From positions 124,001 to 188,000 of the forward strand of contig NZ_FNRO01000010.1 of NCBI RefSeq assembly GCF_900107745.1: 64,000 bases of DNA, given 5' to 3'. The notes beneath the pieces are model-generated. The model worked only from the letters and a program-made list of their open reading frames with translations, was not told the origin of the DNA and made no database searches. The translations under genes were made by a program, and so were the position numbers. The DNA is from Variovorax sp. YR216 (lineage in GTDB: Bacteria > Pseudomonadota > Gammaproteobacteria > Burkholderiales > Burkholderiaceae_C). Below, one piece after another: positions 17,370 to 24,238 of this stretch. Numbering within the stretch: the stretch's first letter is position 1; each line of letters opens with the position of its first letter.

Positions 17370-18056
17370 TTACTTCATGCGAAGGGCGTCGAGCAGCCCT
17401 TCGACGGGTTGAAATCGAAAATCCAGTTCGGCGAGCAGCACGTCGCGTGCGTCACGCCGGAAGATGTCGAGCCATGCGCCACTGCCCTCGGATTGGGCAT
17501 CCTGGCGCAGCCGTCCGAAGTGCTTTTCGAGCACCTTGGGCACGGTCGACAGCAGGCTGCGCTCGCGCGCGCCCAGCACCTGTTCCATCACCACGTCCAC
17601 TGCGGCGAGCTTCGCCATGGCGGGCGACCGGATCGCGAGCCGCGATCGCAGCTTGCCGCGCAACGCGCCGACGCCGGCCTCGATCGCCTGCTGCCGGGCC
17701 TGGTAGCGCTGGCGGTAGGGCGAGAAATCGGCCTCGGCGTCATTCGCTTCCGAGCGCGCCTGCAGCGAGGCGAAGGCGCTGTCCTCGGCGATGGCCTTCG
17801 CGAGCGCCGATCGCACGCGGTGGCATTCGCCTTCTTCGGCGGTGGACGAGGTTTTCGCGCCGGATGCGCCCGCGGCGCCCACGGGCACGCCGTCGAGCGC
17901 GGCGGAAAGCGAAATGGCGTCCGTCCAGCTGAACCATTGGCTCAGCCGATCCGACGTGGATGCGCCGGATTCGCGAACATCGGGGCCGGCCAGTCGATCG
18001 AGCAAGCGAATGAGCGCCGAGCCGGTCAAACTCCTGCGCATTGACTCTTGCACCAT
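17370..18056 (-). CDS. DUF3348 protein, first gene of the motor-like module
   Basis: A 228-residue soluble protein of the DUF3348 type. It starts SLTGSALIRLLDRLAG, contains LSQWFSWTDAISLSAAL and a basic helical C-terminal half with YRQRYQARQQAIEAGVGALR and FRRDARDVLLAELDFRFQP. No signal peptide, membrane helix or catalytic motif is evident. The ATG at 18056 gives the full length; a second ATG at 18041 is possible. It heads a four-gene minus-strand operon with DUF802, OmpA and DUF2894 proteins. In comparable ZorAB systems the extra genes encode cytosolic effectors; whether DUF3348 is such an effector is a hypothesis. Confidence 0.75.
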   Translation of the reverse strand: MVQESMRRSLTGSALIRLLDRLAGPDVRESGASTSDRLSQWFSWTDAISLSAALDGVPVGAAGASGAKTSSTAEEGECHRVRSALAKAIAEDSAFASLQARSEANDAEADFSPYRQRYQARQQAIEAGVGALRGKLRSRLAIRSPAMAKLAAVDVVMEQVLGARERSLLSTVPKVLEKHFGRLRQDAQSEGSGAWLDIFRRDARDVLLAELDFRFQPVEGLLDALRMK

Positions 18057-18161
18057 ACCGCCAGCTGGAAAACCCAGCAGTCTAACTGATGAGGCCCTCC
18101 GAACGGGCCTGGCTGCGCAGGGCGAGGGTAAGCACCTGCAACGCAGACGCCGATTTGCCGG

Positions 18162-18674
18162 CTACCTCGCGCGCCGCCAGGTGACGGTGCCGACCCCGCC
18201 GCTGGACGCGGTCGGGGTGACGTACTTCAGTTCGTCCTGGCTGACCTCGGACAACAGGCGCTTCTGTTCGGTGCCGTCCCAGTTGGGGAAGGTGGCGCGT
18301 TCGACCTTGAATGTGAGCGTCTTGTCGGCGGGATTCACGGCGTATGTGCCGACCATCGCAATGCTGCCGGCGACGACGGCCCGGTTCTCGTCGGCCGAAC
18401 CGGACGCCCGGCTGCCCGATGCGAACCGCGGCAGGTTCGGCCCGATGATGGTGAGCATGAACCGCCCCGCGGGATCCAGCGACAGAGCGCCTGTTGCCCC
18501 CGGGCCGTATTGGTCCGTGCGCACCCCGTCCTTTTCGGTGACCGACGACACCAGCATCCATGTGCCGGCCAGATCCGGCTGACCTTGTGCCCAAGCCGAC
18601 CCAGCGGGCACCGACAGCAGACTTGCGAAGGCCGCGGCCGCCGCCCCCGTGCAAAAGAGGTTCCTGCCATTCAT
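18162..18674 (-). CDS. Exported lipocalin-like domain protein
   Basis: A 170-residue protein with a signal peptide (residues 1-29, ending GSAWA) and a single lipocalin-like domain: LAGTWMLVSS at its start, PAGRFMLTI, VGTYAVNPADKTLTFKVE and a final TVTWRRAR strand. It lacks a lipobox cysteine, so it is probably periplasmic. A GGGAGAG ribosome site precedes the ATG at 18674. The family is common in Burkholderiales; members bind small hydrophobic ligands or are uncharacterised. It stands between the motor-like module and an unrecognised gene on the same strand, with gaps of about 60 to 105 bases, so cotranscription is uncertain. Confidence 0.75.
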   Translation of the reverse strand: MNGRNLFCTGAAAAAFASLLSVPAGSAWAQGQPDLAGTWMLVSSVTEKDGVRTDQYGPGATGALSLDPAGRFMLTIIGPNLPRFASGSRASGSADENRAVVAGSIAMVGTYAVNPADKTLTFKVERATFPNWDGTEQKRLLSEVSQDELKYVTPTASSGGVGTVTWRRAR

Positions 18675-18734
18675 GCCGACTCTCCCGTCCAGAAGGGGAG
18701 CGGAATTATCGAATGAAATCGGCCGCCGCAGCGC

Positions 18735-19169
18735 TCAATCCAGCCACTGCAGCCCGTTGATCGCACTGTCGTAGCGGGCGCTTTCCTGGGGCGTCATGGC
18801 GGCCTCGAGTTCCGAGAGCTCCAGGCGCTCGTCATCGTGCGACACCCACTCGAACAGATGCGACGGCGGCATGTCGGCCACCTCGTCCTGGTCGCTCCAG
18901 GCCTGGAGGCGCGCGGGCGCGCTTTCGAGGAGCAGGCGAAGGAACAACGCGCGCTCCAGCCGCACCTGGGCGCGCTCTTCGACGTTCATCGCATTGGCAA
19001 GCTGGTCGATCCGTTCCTGATACAGGGTCATGCGCAGCCAGAGCTCGTCGCACGACAGGTCAGGGTAGTGCCACACCCTCGGCGACAGGCGCTTGCACCC
19101 GAACTGGATGCGCGAGCAGGCCAGTGCCTGCAGGAGCCGAAGGACCAGTTGCTGCGAACGCGCGCTCAT
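18735..19169 (-). CDS. Hypothetical protein, Leu/Arg-rich helical
   Basis: A 144-residue acidic, helical protein (LVLRLLQALACSRIQFGCKR near the N-terminus, then ERIDQLANAMNVEERAQVRL and SELEAAMTPQESARYDSAI). I do not recognise a family. The ATG at 19169 is preferred over an in-frame TTG at 19229, though neither has a clear ribosome site. It lies 72 bases downstream of the glycosidase gene on the same strand. GC-rich codon use matches its neighbours, which supports a real gene. No signal peptide or membrane segment is visible. Confidence 0.55.
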   Translation of the reverse strand: MSARSQQLVLRLLQALACSRIQFGCKRLSPRVWHYPDLSCDELWLRMTLYQERIDQLANAMNVEERAQVRLERALFLRLLLESAPARLQAWSDQDEVADMPPSHLFEWVSHDDERLELSELEAAMTPQESARYDSAINGLQWLD

Positions 19170-19241
19170 CGTGAGCGCATCAAAGCCCAGGTGCCGGGTG
19201 CTCGGCGTAGGACGATCCGCCGTCCTCAAGCGGGGCTGCGT

Positions 19242-20420
19242 CTATCGCCGGCCGTTGCGCAGTGCGCTGTGCGCGAGCAGGAAGGTCGCGGCGTTCCAGC
19301 TCTGTCCGGCCATGCCCATCGGCTCGAGGGTGCGGCCGTGGAACCATTCGGTGAAGCGCCAGTCGCCATGCGCGTTCGCACGCGCGAGTCGGGCGAGCGC
19401 GTGCCAGGCTTGCTCGCGCAGGCCCAGCCGGGCGAGCGCGAGCACCCAGTAGCCGCCCACGAACGGCCAGATGCCGCCGTTGTGGTACTGGTGCATGAGG
19501 TTCTGCTGGTGCCGCGCCATGTACGGCCGCCAAAGCGCATGCTGGCGCGAGAGGGGATGCAGCACCACGCGCACCGGCCACGGCTCATCCACCTGCGCCG
19601 CTGCGATCGTGTTGACGATGCGGTGCGACATCGCGTCGTCGGCAAGGCCGCTGTGCATCGCGAGCAGATTGCCGAACACATCGCCCTCGTCGCCGACGAC
19701 AGAGAGATTGACGAAGCTCAGGTACAGCCCCGGATCGCGCCGCCCGCGCCGGGCGTAGTGCCCGAGCAGCCGCGCGCGGTGGTACTCGGGCAGGTCGCGC
19801 TGGAAGGGATTGAAGAGATGGTTGAAGTGGTATTGCGTCTCCTCGGCCTGCGCCAGCGCGTAGCGGCGCTTGACCTCGTACCAGAGCGCATTGGTGTAGA
19901 GCACGTAGCCCGAGCGCGGCATGATGTCCGCCCAGTCGCTGGCCTCGTTCTGCTGCAGCAGCCGGAAGTGCTGGTGCTCCTGGGCGAGCAGCCAGCCGAT
20001 CGCGCGATCGACCCCGTCCTGCCAATGCGAGGCATCGACGCTGCCGGCGCGGCGCACATGGTCCACCGCGATCAGCCACCACAGCGTGGCGTCGATGCAG
20101 CCGAGATACCAGAAGTCGGCGTCGAGGCCTTCGGGGTCGACGTACTTCGGTATCTGCCCGTTGGGCGCTTGCTGCGCGGCGAGCGCTTCCAGGCTCGCGA
20201 CCGCGCCCTGTTCGAGCGAGGGCACGCCGCTGCCGCACATCGCCATCACGCAGATGGCCGCATCACGCCCGAAGATGCGGGTGTAGCGACGCGCCACTGC
20301 CGCCTCGGTGCGGCTGGCGGCGAGGATGCCGTGAGGCGTGAGATTGCGTTCGAGGAGATCGAGCGAGCCCTGGGCACAGGCATCGATGAGGGCGAGGTCG
20401 GCGGGGGCGAGGGTGGGCAT
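19242..20420 (-). CDS. Glycoside hydrolase of (alpha/alpha)6 fold, GH100/amylo-1,6-glucosidase-like
   Basis: A 392-residue protein without a signal peptide. It has RIFGRDAAICVMAM near residue 53, the GRD motif seen in GH15/GH63-type and debranching glucosidases, and a C-terminal region with YHNGGIWPFVGGYWVLAL and QSWNAATFLLA, which resembles neutral invertases (GH100) and glycogen-debranching C-domains. Aromatic, repeated helical pairs fit an (alpha/alpha)6 barrel. The ATG at 20420 is chosen over an upstream TTG. It follows the xylD-like gene by 44 bases on the same strand and may be the last sugar gene of that operon. Exact substrate is unknown; intracellular sucrose, glycogen or oligosaccharide cleavage are candidates. 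Confidence 0.65.
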   Translation of the reverse strand: MPTLAPADLALIDACAQGSLDLLERNLTPHGILAASRTEAAVARRYTRIFGRDAAICVMAMCGSGVPSLEQGAVASLEALAAQQAPNGQIPKYVDPEGLDADFWYLGCIDATLWWLIAVDHVRRAGSVDASHWQDGVDRAIGWLLAQEHQHFRLLQQNEASDWADIMPRSGYVLYTNALWYEVKRRYALAQAEETQYHFNHLFNPFQRDLPEYHRARLLGHYARRGRRDPGLYLSFVNLSVVGDEGDVFGNLLAMHSGLADDAMSHRIVNTIAAAQVDEPWPVRVVLHPLSRQHALWRPYMARHQQNLMHQYHNGGIWPFVGGYWVLALARLGLREQAWHALARLARANAHGDWRFTEWFHGRTLEPMGMAGQSWNAATFLLAHSALRNGRR

Positions 20421-20464
20421 GATCGGTCGCGCTGCCGACAACCACGTCTATGGCGCCCGCAACA

Positions 20465-22249
20465 TCAATGATTGTGCCGAGGTTGATCGCCGGCCACACC
20501 GCGATACTTGACCGCCAGTTCCATGCAGGCGCCCGACTCGAGTTGCCCGACCGTCGCGCGATAGACCTCCTGCCACGGCGTCTGGCTCGGCCGGATCGTC
20601 GGCACGCCTTCTTCCTTGCGTCGCGCGATCTCCTCGTCGGACACCAGCATGTTGCATTGCCCGGCGTTCAGGTCGATGCGGATGACATCGCCGGTGCACA
20701 ACCAGGCCAGCCCACCGCCGATGGCGCTCTCGGGCGAGGCGTTGAGGATCGACGGGCTGTCGGAGGTCCCTGACTGCCTTCCATCCCCCAAAGTGGGAAG
20801 ACTGGTGATCCCGCGCTTGAGCAGCGCGTCCGGCGGCTGCATGTTCACGACTTCCGCGGAACCTGGCCAGCCGACGGGCCCCGCGCCGCGAATCACGAGG
20901 ATGCAGTTCTCGTCGATGGCGAGCGCCGGGTCATTGATTCGAGCGTGATAGTCGTCCGAGTCCTCGAAGACGATCGCGCGGCACTCGAACTGGCCCTCCG
21001 CGCCCGGACGGCTCAGGTAGCGCTCCTTGAACTCCGGGGAGATCACACTCGTCTTCATGATCGCGAAGTCGAACAGATTGCCGCTGAGGACGAGGAACCC
21101 GGCGCGCTCCTTGAGGGGGCGCGCGAACTCGCGGATCACTTCCCGGTTCACGCTTTGGCGGCCTTCGAGATTCTGTTCCATCGTCATGCCGGTGACCGTC
21201 GGGCGTGTGCTGCGCAGCAAGCCCGCCTGCTGGAGTTCCCACATCACCGCCGGCACGCCGCCTGCGCGATGAAAAGCCTCGCCCAGGTACTTGCCCGCCG
21301 GTTGCATGTTCAGCAGCAGCGGCACATCGAAGCCGAACTCGGTCCAGTCGCTCGGACGCAGGTCCACGCCGGCATGCCGCGCCATGGCCATGAGATGGGG
21401 CTGCGCGTTGGTGGAGCCGCCGATCGCGGCGTTGACGACGATCGCATCGAGAAATGCGTCCCGCGTGAGGATCGAAGAGGGCCGCCGGTCCTCGAAGGCC
21501 AGTTCGACGATGCGGCGACCGGTTTCATAGGCCATCTGCCCCCGTTCACGGTAGGGCGCGGGAATCGCCGCGCAGCCCGTCAATGACAGGCCCAGCGCCT
21601 CCGCGAGCGCATTCATGGTCGAAGCGGTTCCCATGGTGTTGCAGTGCCCCACCGAAGGCGCCGATGCCGTGGCGATATCCATGAACTTGACTTCGTCGAT
21701 CTGGCCGGCCGCCAGAAGCTTGCGGCTCTTCCAGATCGCGGCCCCCGAGCCCACGAGTTCACCCTCGAACCAGCCGTCCAGCATCGGGCCGCCGGACAAC
21801 ACGATCGTGGGAATGTCCACGGTCGCCGCAGCCATGACCTGCGATGGCGTCGACTTGTCGCAGCCCGTCGTCAGCACGACGGCGTCGATCGGATAGCCGT
21901 GCAGGATCTCGACCAGGGCCATGTAGGCCAGGTTGCGGTCGATGGCCGCGGTCGGCCGCCTGCAGTTCTCGAAGGTCGGATGCACGGGGAATTCCATCGG
22001 AATGCCTCCCGCGTCGCGGATGCCGTCGCGCACGCGCTTGGCCAGTTCGAGATGAACGCGATTGCACGGATTCAGGTCGCTTCCGGATTGCGCGATCCCG
22101 ATGATGGGTTTGCCGGAGCGCAGTTCCGCCGGCGTGATGCCGTAGTTCATGAAGCGCTCGAGATAGAGCGCCGTCATGTCGATGTGATCGGGGTTGGCGA
22201 ACCAGTCCTGCGATCGGAACCGGCGGGCGGAGCGGGTTCCTTCCGTCAT
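20465..22249 (-). CDS. xylD: Sugar-acid dehydratase of IlvD/Edd family, D-xylonate dehydratase-like
   Basis: Iron-sulfur dehydratase predicted to turn D-xylonate into 2-keto-3-deoxy-xylonate. The 594-residue sequence closely resembles Caulobacter XylD as I remember it, including RSQDWFANPDHIDMTALYL, GGIPMEFPVHPTFENCRR and the C-terminal PRHNH. Cluster or metal ligands are present: CNRVHLEL, TTGCDKSTPSQ and GHCNTMGTAS; GGSTNAQPH is also seen. The ATG at 22249 overlaps the upstream dehydrogenase stop as ATGA, so translation is coupled. It acts in the cytosol after the dehydrogenase encoded next door. Specificity for D-xylonate rather than L-arabonate is inferred from the neighbours. Confidence 0.88.
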   Translation of the reverse strand: MTEGTRSARRFRSQDWFANPDHIDMTALYLERFMNYGITPAELRSGKPIIGIAQSGSDLNPCNRVHLELAKRVRDGIRDAGGIPMEFPVHPTFENCRRPTAAIDRNLAYMALVEILHGYPIDAVVLTTGCDKSTPSQVMAAATVDIPTIVLSGGPMLDGWFEGELVGSGAAIWKSRKLLAAGQIDEVKFMDIATASAPSVGHCNTMGTASTMNALAEALGLSLTGCAAIPAPYRERGQMAYETGRRIVELAFEDRRPSSILTRDAFLDAIVVNAAIGGSTNAQPHLMAMARHAGVDLRPSDWTEFGFDVPLLLNMQPAGKYLGEAFHRAGGVPAVMWELQQAGLLRSTRPTVTGMTMEQNLEGRQSVNREVIREFARPLKERAGFLVLSGNLFDFAIMKTSVISPEFKERYLSRPGAEGQFECRAIVFEDSDDYHARINDPALAIDENCILVIRGAGPVGWPGSAEVVNMQPPDALLKRGITSLPTLGDGRQSGTSDSPSILNASPESAIGGGLAWLCTGDVIRIDLNAGQCNMLVSDEEIARRKEEGVPTIRPSQTPWQEVYRATVGQLESGACMELAVKYRGVAGDQPRHNH

Positions 22250-23010
22250 GCGCCGTGCCAGCCTGCGTCGACGAAGTACTCGCGCCCGGAGCATCGGGCC
22301 GCATCGTCCGACGCGAGAAAGAGCGCCATCGCCGCGACATGCGCGGGATCGATCCGTTGCTGCAGGCACTGCGCGGCCACGACGTTCGCCTCGCTTTCGG
22401 GCGTTTGCCACAGCTTCATCTGGCGGGGCGTGCGCACCGCGCCCGGGACAATGCAGTTGACGCGGATGTTGAATCTGCCCAGGTCGCGTGCCAATCCCTT
22501 GGTCAGTCCCTCGATGCCCGCCTTGGCCGTCATGTAGATCGACAGGCTGGCCAGCGCGAGGTGCCAGGAGATGGAGCCGAGGTTGAGGATCACGCCGCCG
22601 CCCGCCGCGCGCATGCCGCTCGACACGGCTTGTGCGCAGAAGAACTGGTGCCTGAGGTTGACGGCGATCCGTTGATCCCAGTAGTCCGCTGTGACGGCAT
22701 CGATCTCGTGTCGATCGTCATTGGCCGCGTTGTTGATGAGGACGTTGATGGGTCCTCCCGCTTCCTCGATCGCGGCGAAGGTCGCCTGCACAGCCTGGAT
22801 GTCGGTCAGGTCGCACCGGTGAAAGACAGGCGGGTGCGCGGCATCGCGGAGCTTCGCTTGAAGCGCCCGGCCTTCCTCGTCGGCGATATCCAGGAAAAAC
22901 ACCTTGGCGCCTTGCCGGGCGAAAGCTTCGACCATGGCCGCGCCGATGCCGGAGCCCCCGCCGGTGATGACGACTCGCTTGTCGGCGAGGCTCGGATAGA
23001 TGGCAGACAT
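22246..23010 (-). CDS. xylB: Short-chain dehydrogenase, D-xylose 1-dehydrogenase-like
   Basis: A 254-residue SDR predicted to oxidise D-xylose to xylonolactone with NAD(+). Visible: the cofactor loop TGGGSGIGAAM, DIAD after beta-2 (acidic end, favouring NAD), the NNAAND segment, catalytic Ser in GSISW and the YMTAK motif (YxxxK). The sequence resembles Caulobacter XylB throughout, from MSAIYPSL to FVDAGWHG. An AAAGGA ribosome site precedes the ATG at 23010. It sits between the XylX-like and XylD-like genes, in the same relative order as the Caulobacter xyl operon but without xylA or xylC. It is probably the first step of an oxidative xylose route. Confidence 0.87.
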   Translation of the reverse strand: MSAIYPSLADKRVVITGGGSGIGAAMVEAFARQGAKVFFLDIADEEGRALQAKLRDAAHPPVFHRCDLTDIQAVQATFAAIEEAGGPINVLINNAANDDRHEIDAVTADYWDQRIAVNLRHQFFCAQAVSSGMRAAGGGVILNLGSISWHLALASLSIYMTAKAGIEGLTKGLARDLGRFNIRVNCIVPGAVRTPRQMKLWQTPESEANVVAAQCLQQRIDPAHVAAMALFLASDDAARCSGREYFVDAGWHGA

Positions 23011-23042
23011 TGATGGGTCCTTTTTGTTGATGGGGCCGTGCC

Positions 23043-24230
23043 TCAGGAAGCGGCGATGCCGCGGGAGGAGAGATTTCGATAGAGCGCCCGGACGCCGAAC
23101 GTCCAGGGCGCGATGGCGTCGGAGCGTTGCACGCGATTGACCAGCGCGCCCAGCGACGGCGTCGAGATCGTCACGCGATCGCCGAGGCGGTGCGTGAATC
23201 CCTTGCCCTCGGCCCCTCGGTCCTGGATGGGGGAGAACATCGTGCCGAGGAACAGGAAGAAGCCGTCTGGATACTGGTGGTGCGCGCCGCAGGTCTGGCC
23301 CACCAGATCGGCGGGGTCGCGGCTGATCTCGGCCATGCGGCTGGTTCCTTCGAGCCTGAAGCCGTCGTCCTGCCCTTCGATGGTCAGGCTCACGGTGGCC
23401 GCGCGGATCGTGTCCAGCGTGAAGGTCTCGTCGAAGAGCCGCAGGAACGGTCCGATGGCGCAGGAGCCGTTGTTGTCCTTGGCCTTCCCAAGCAGGAGGG
23501 CACTGCGGCCTTCGACGTCGCGGAGATTGACGTCGTTGCCCAGCGTGGCGCCGACGATCTGCGAGCGGCTGTTGACGGCCAGCACGATCTCGGGCTCGGG
23601 GTTGTTCCATGACGAGCTGGGATGCAGTCCGACGTCCTCGCCGAATCCGACCGCCGACATGGGCTGCGCCTTCGAGAACACTTCGGCATCGGGGCCGATT
23701 CCGACTTCCATGTACTGGGACCATGTGCCCTGGCGGATGAGTTCGCGCTTGAGCGTTTCTGCCTCGGGCGAGCCGGGTCGAATGGCCGACAGGTCCGATC
23801 CGATCGTGCGCTGAAGCTCGTGCCGGATCTGTGTGGCCTTGGTCCAATCGCCGCCCGCCTGCTCCTCGATGACGCGCTCCAGCAGGCTCACGGCGAAGGT
23901 GACGCCGCATGCCTTGATGGCCTGGAGGTCGCACGGTGCCAGGAGCTTCTCGGCGCCAGCCCCTCCAGAGGCCGTCATGGCCTTGTCCAGCCACCCGGCG
24001 ACCTCACCCAAGGGCTCTCCCGGGCAGTTGCGCACGAATTCCAGGAGGTCATGCCGCTCGAGAAGGTCGGACACCGTGGGCGCCGAGGCAGTGATGTCCA
24101 CCACCTGACCTTCTCGAACCACCACGACGCAAGGTCCGTTGACGTGACCTGCACGCCAGACCCGGCCGACGAGCAAGGCGCCGGAAGCGTCGGTGGGGAG
24201 AAACGATGAATTGAGGAGGTTCGATTGCAT
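23043..24230 (-). CDS. xylX: Fumarylacetoacetase-family 2-keto-3-deoxy-pentonate dehydratase, XylX-like
   Basis: A 395-residue FAH-superfamily enzyme predicted to dehydrate 2-keto-3-deoxy-xylonate to 2-ketoglutarate semialdehyde. It matches the XylX type over most of its length: CGVTFAVSLLERVIEEQ, WSQYMEVGIGPDAEVF, NNPEPEIVL and GNDVNLRDVEGRSALLLGKA, where the acidic residues of EPE and ND form the metal site. A GAGGAGG-like site precedes the ATG at 24230. It follows the GH3 gene by only 8 bases and the SDR gene follows after 32 bases. A role as a hydrolase of 2,4-diketo acids is the alternative for this superfamily, but the XylX resemblance is much closer. Confidence 0.85.
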   Translation of the reverse strand: MQSNLLNSSFLPTDASGALLVGRVWRAGHVNGPCVVVVREGQVVDITASAPTVSDLLERHDLLEFVRNCPGEPLGEVAGWLDKAMTASGGAGAEKLLAPCDLQAIKACGVTFAVSLLERVIEEQAGGDWTKATQIRHELQRTIGSDLSAIRPGSPEAETLKRELIRQGTWSQYMEVGIGPDAEVFSKAQPMSAVGFGEDVGLHPSSSWNNPEPEIVLAVNSRSQIVGATLGNDVNLRDVEGRSALLLGKAKDNNGSCAIGPFLRLFDETFTLDTIRAATVSLTIEGQDDGFRLEGTSRMAEISRDPADLVGQTCGAHHQYPDGFFLFLGTMFSPIQDRGAEGKGFTHRLGDRVTISTPSLGALVNRVQRSDAIAPWTFGVRALYRNLSSRGIAAS

Positions 24231-24238
24231 TGGTAGAT

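Noticed and set aside
15825..18044. Open frame of 739 codons on the plus strand across the motor-like module
   Set aside because: Antisense to the DUF802 and DUF3348 genes, which have start/stop coupling and membrane helices; the product is His/Arg/Leu-rich noise.
13995..18056. Calling the four-gene module a confirmed Zorya defence system
   Set aside because: Only the A and B subunits resemble Zorya; neither a ZorC-type protein nor a ZorD helicase or ZorE nuclease is nearby.
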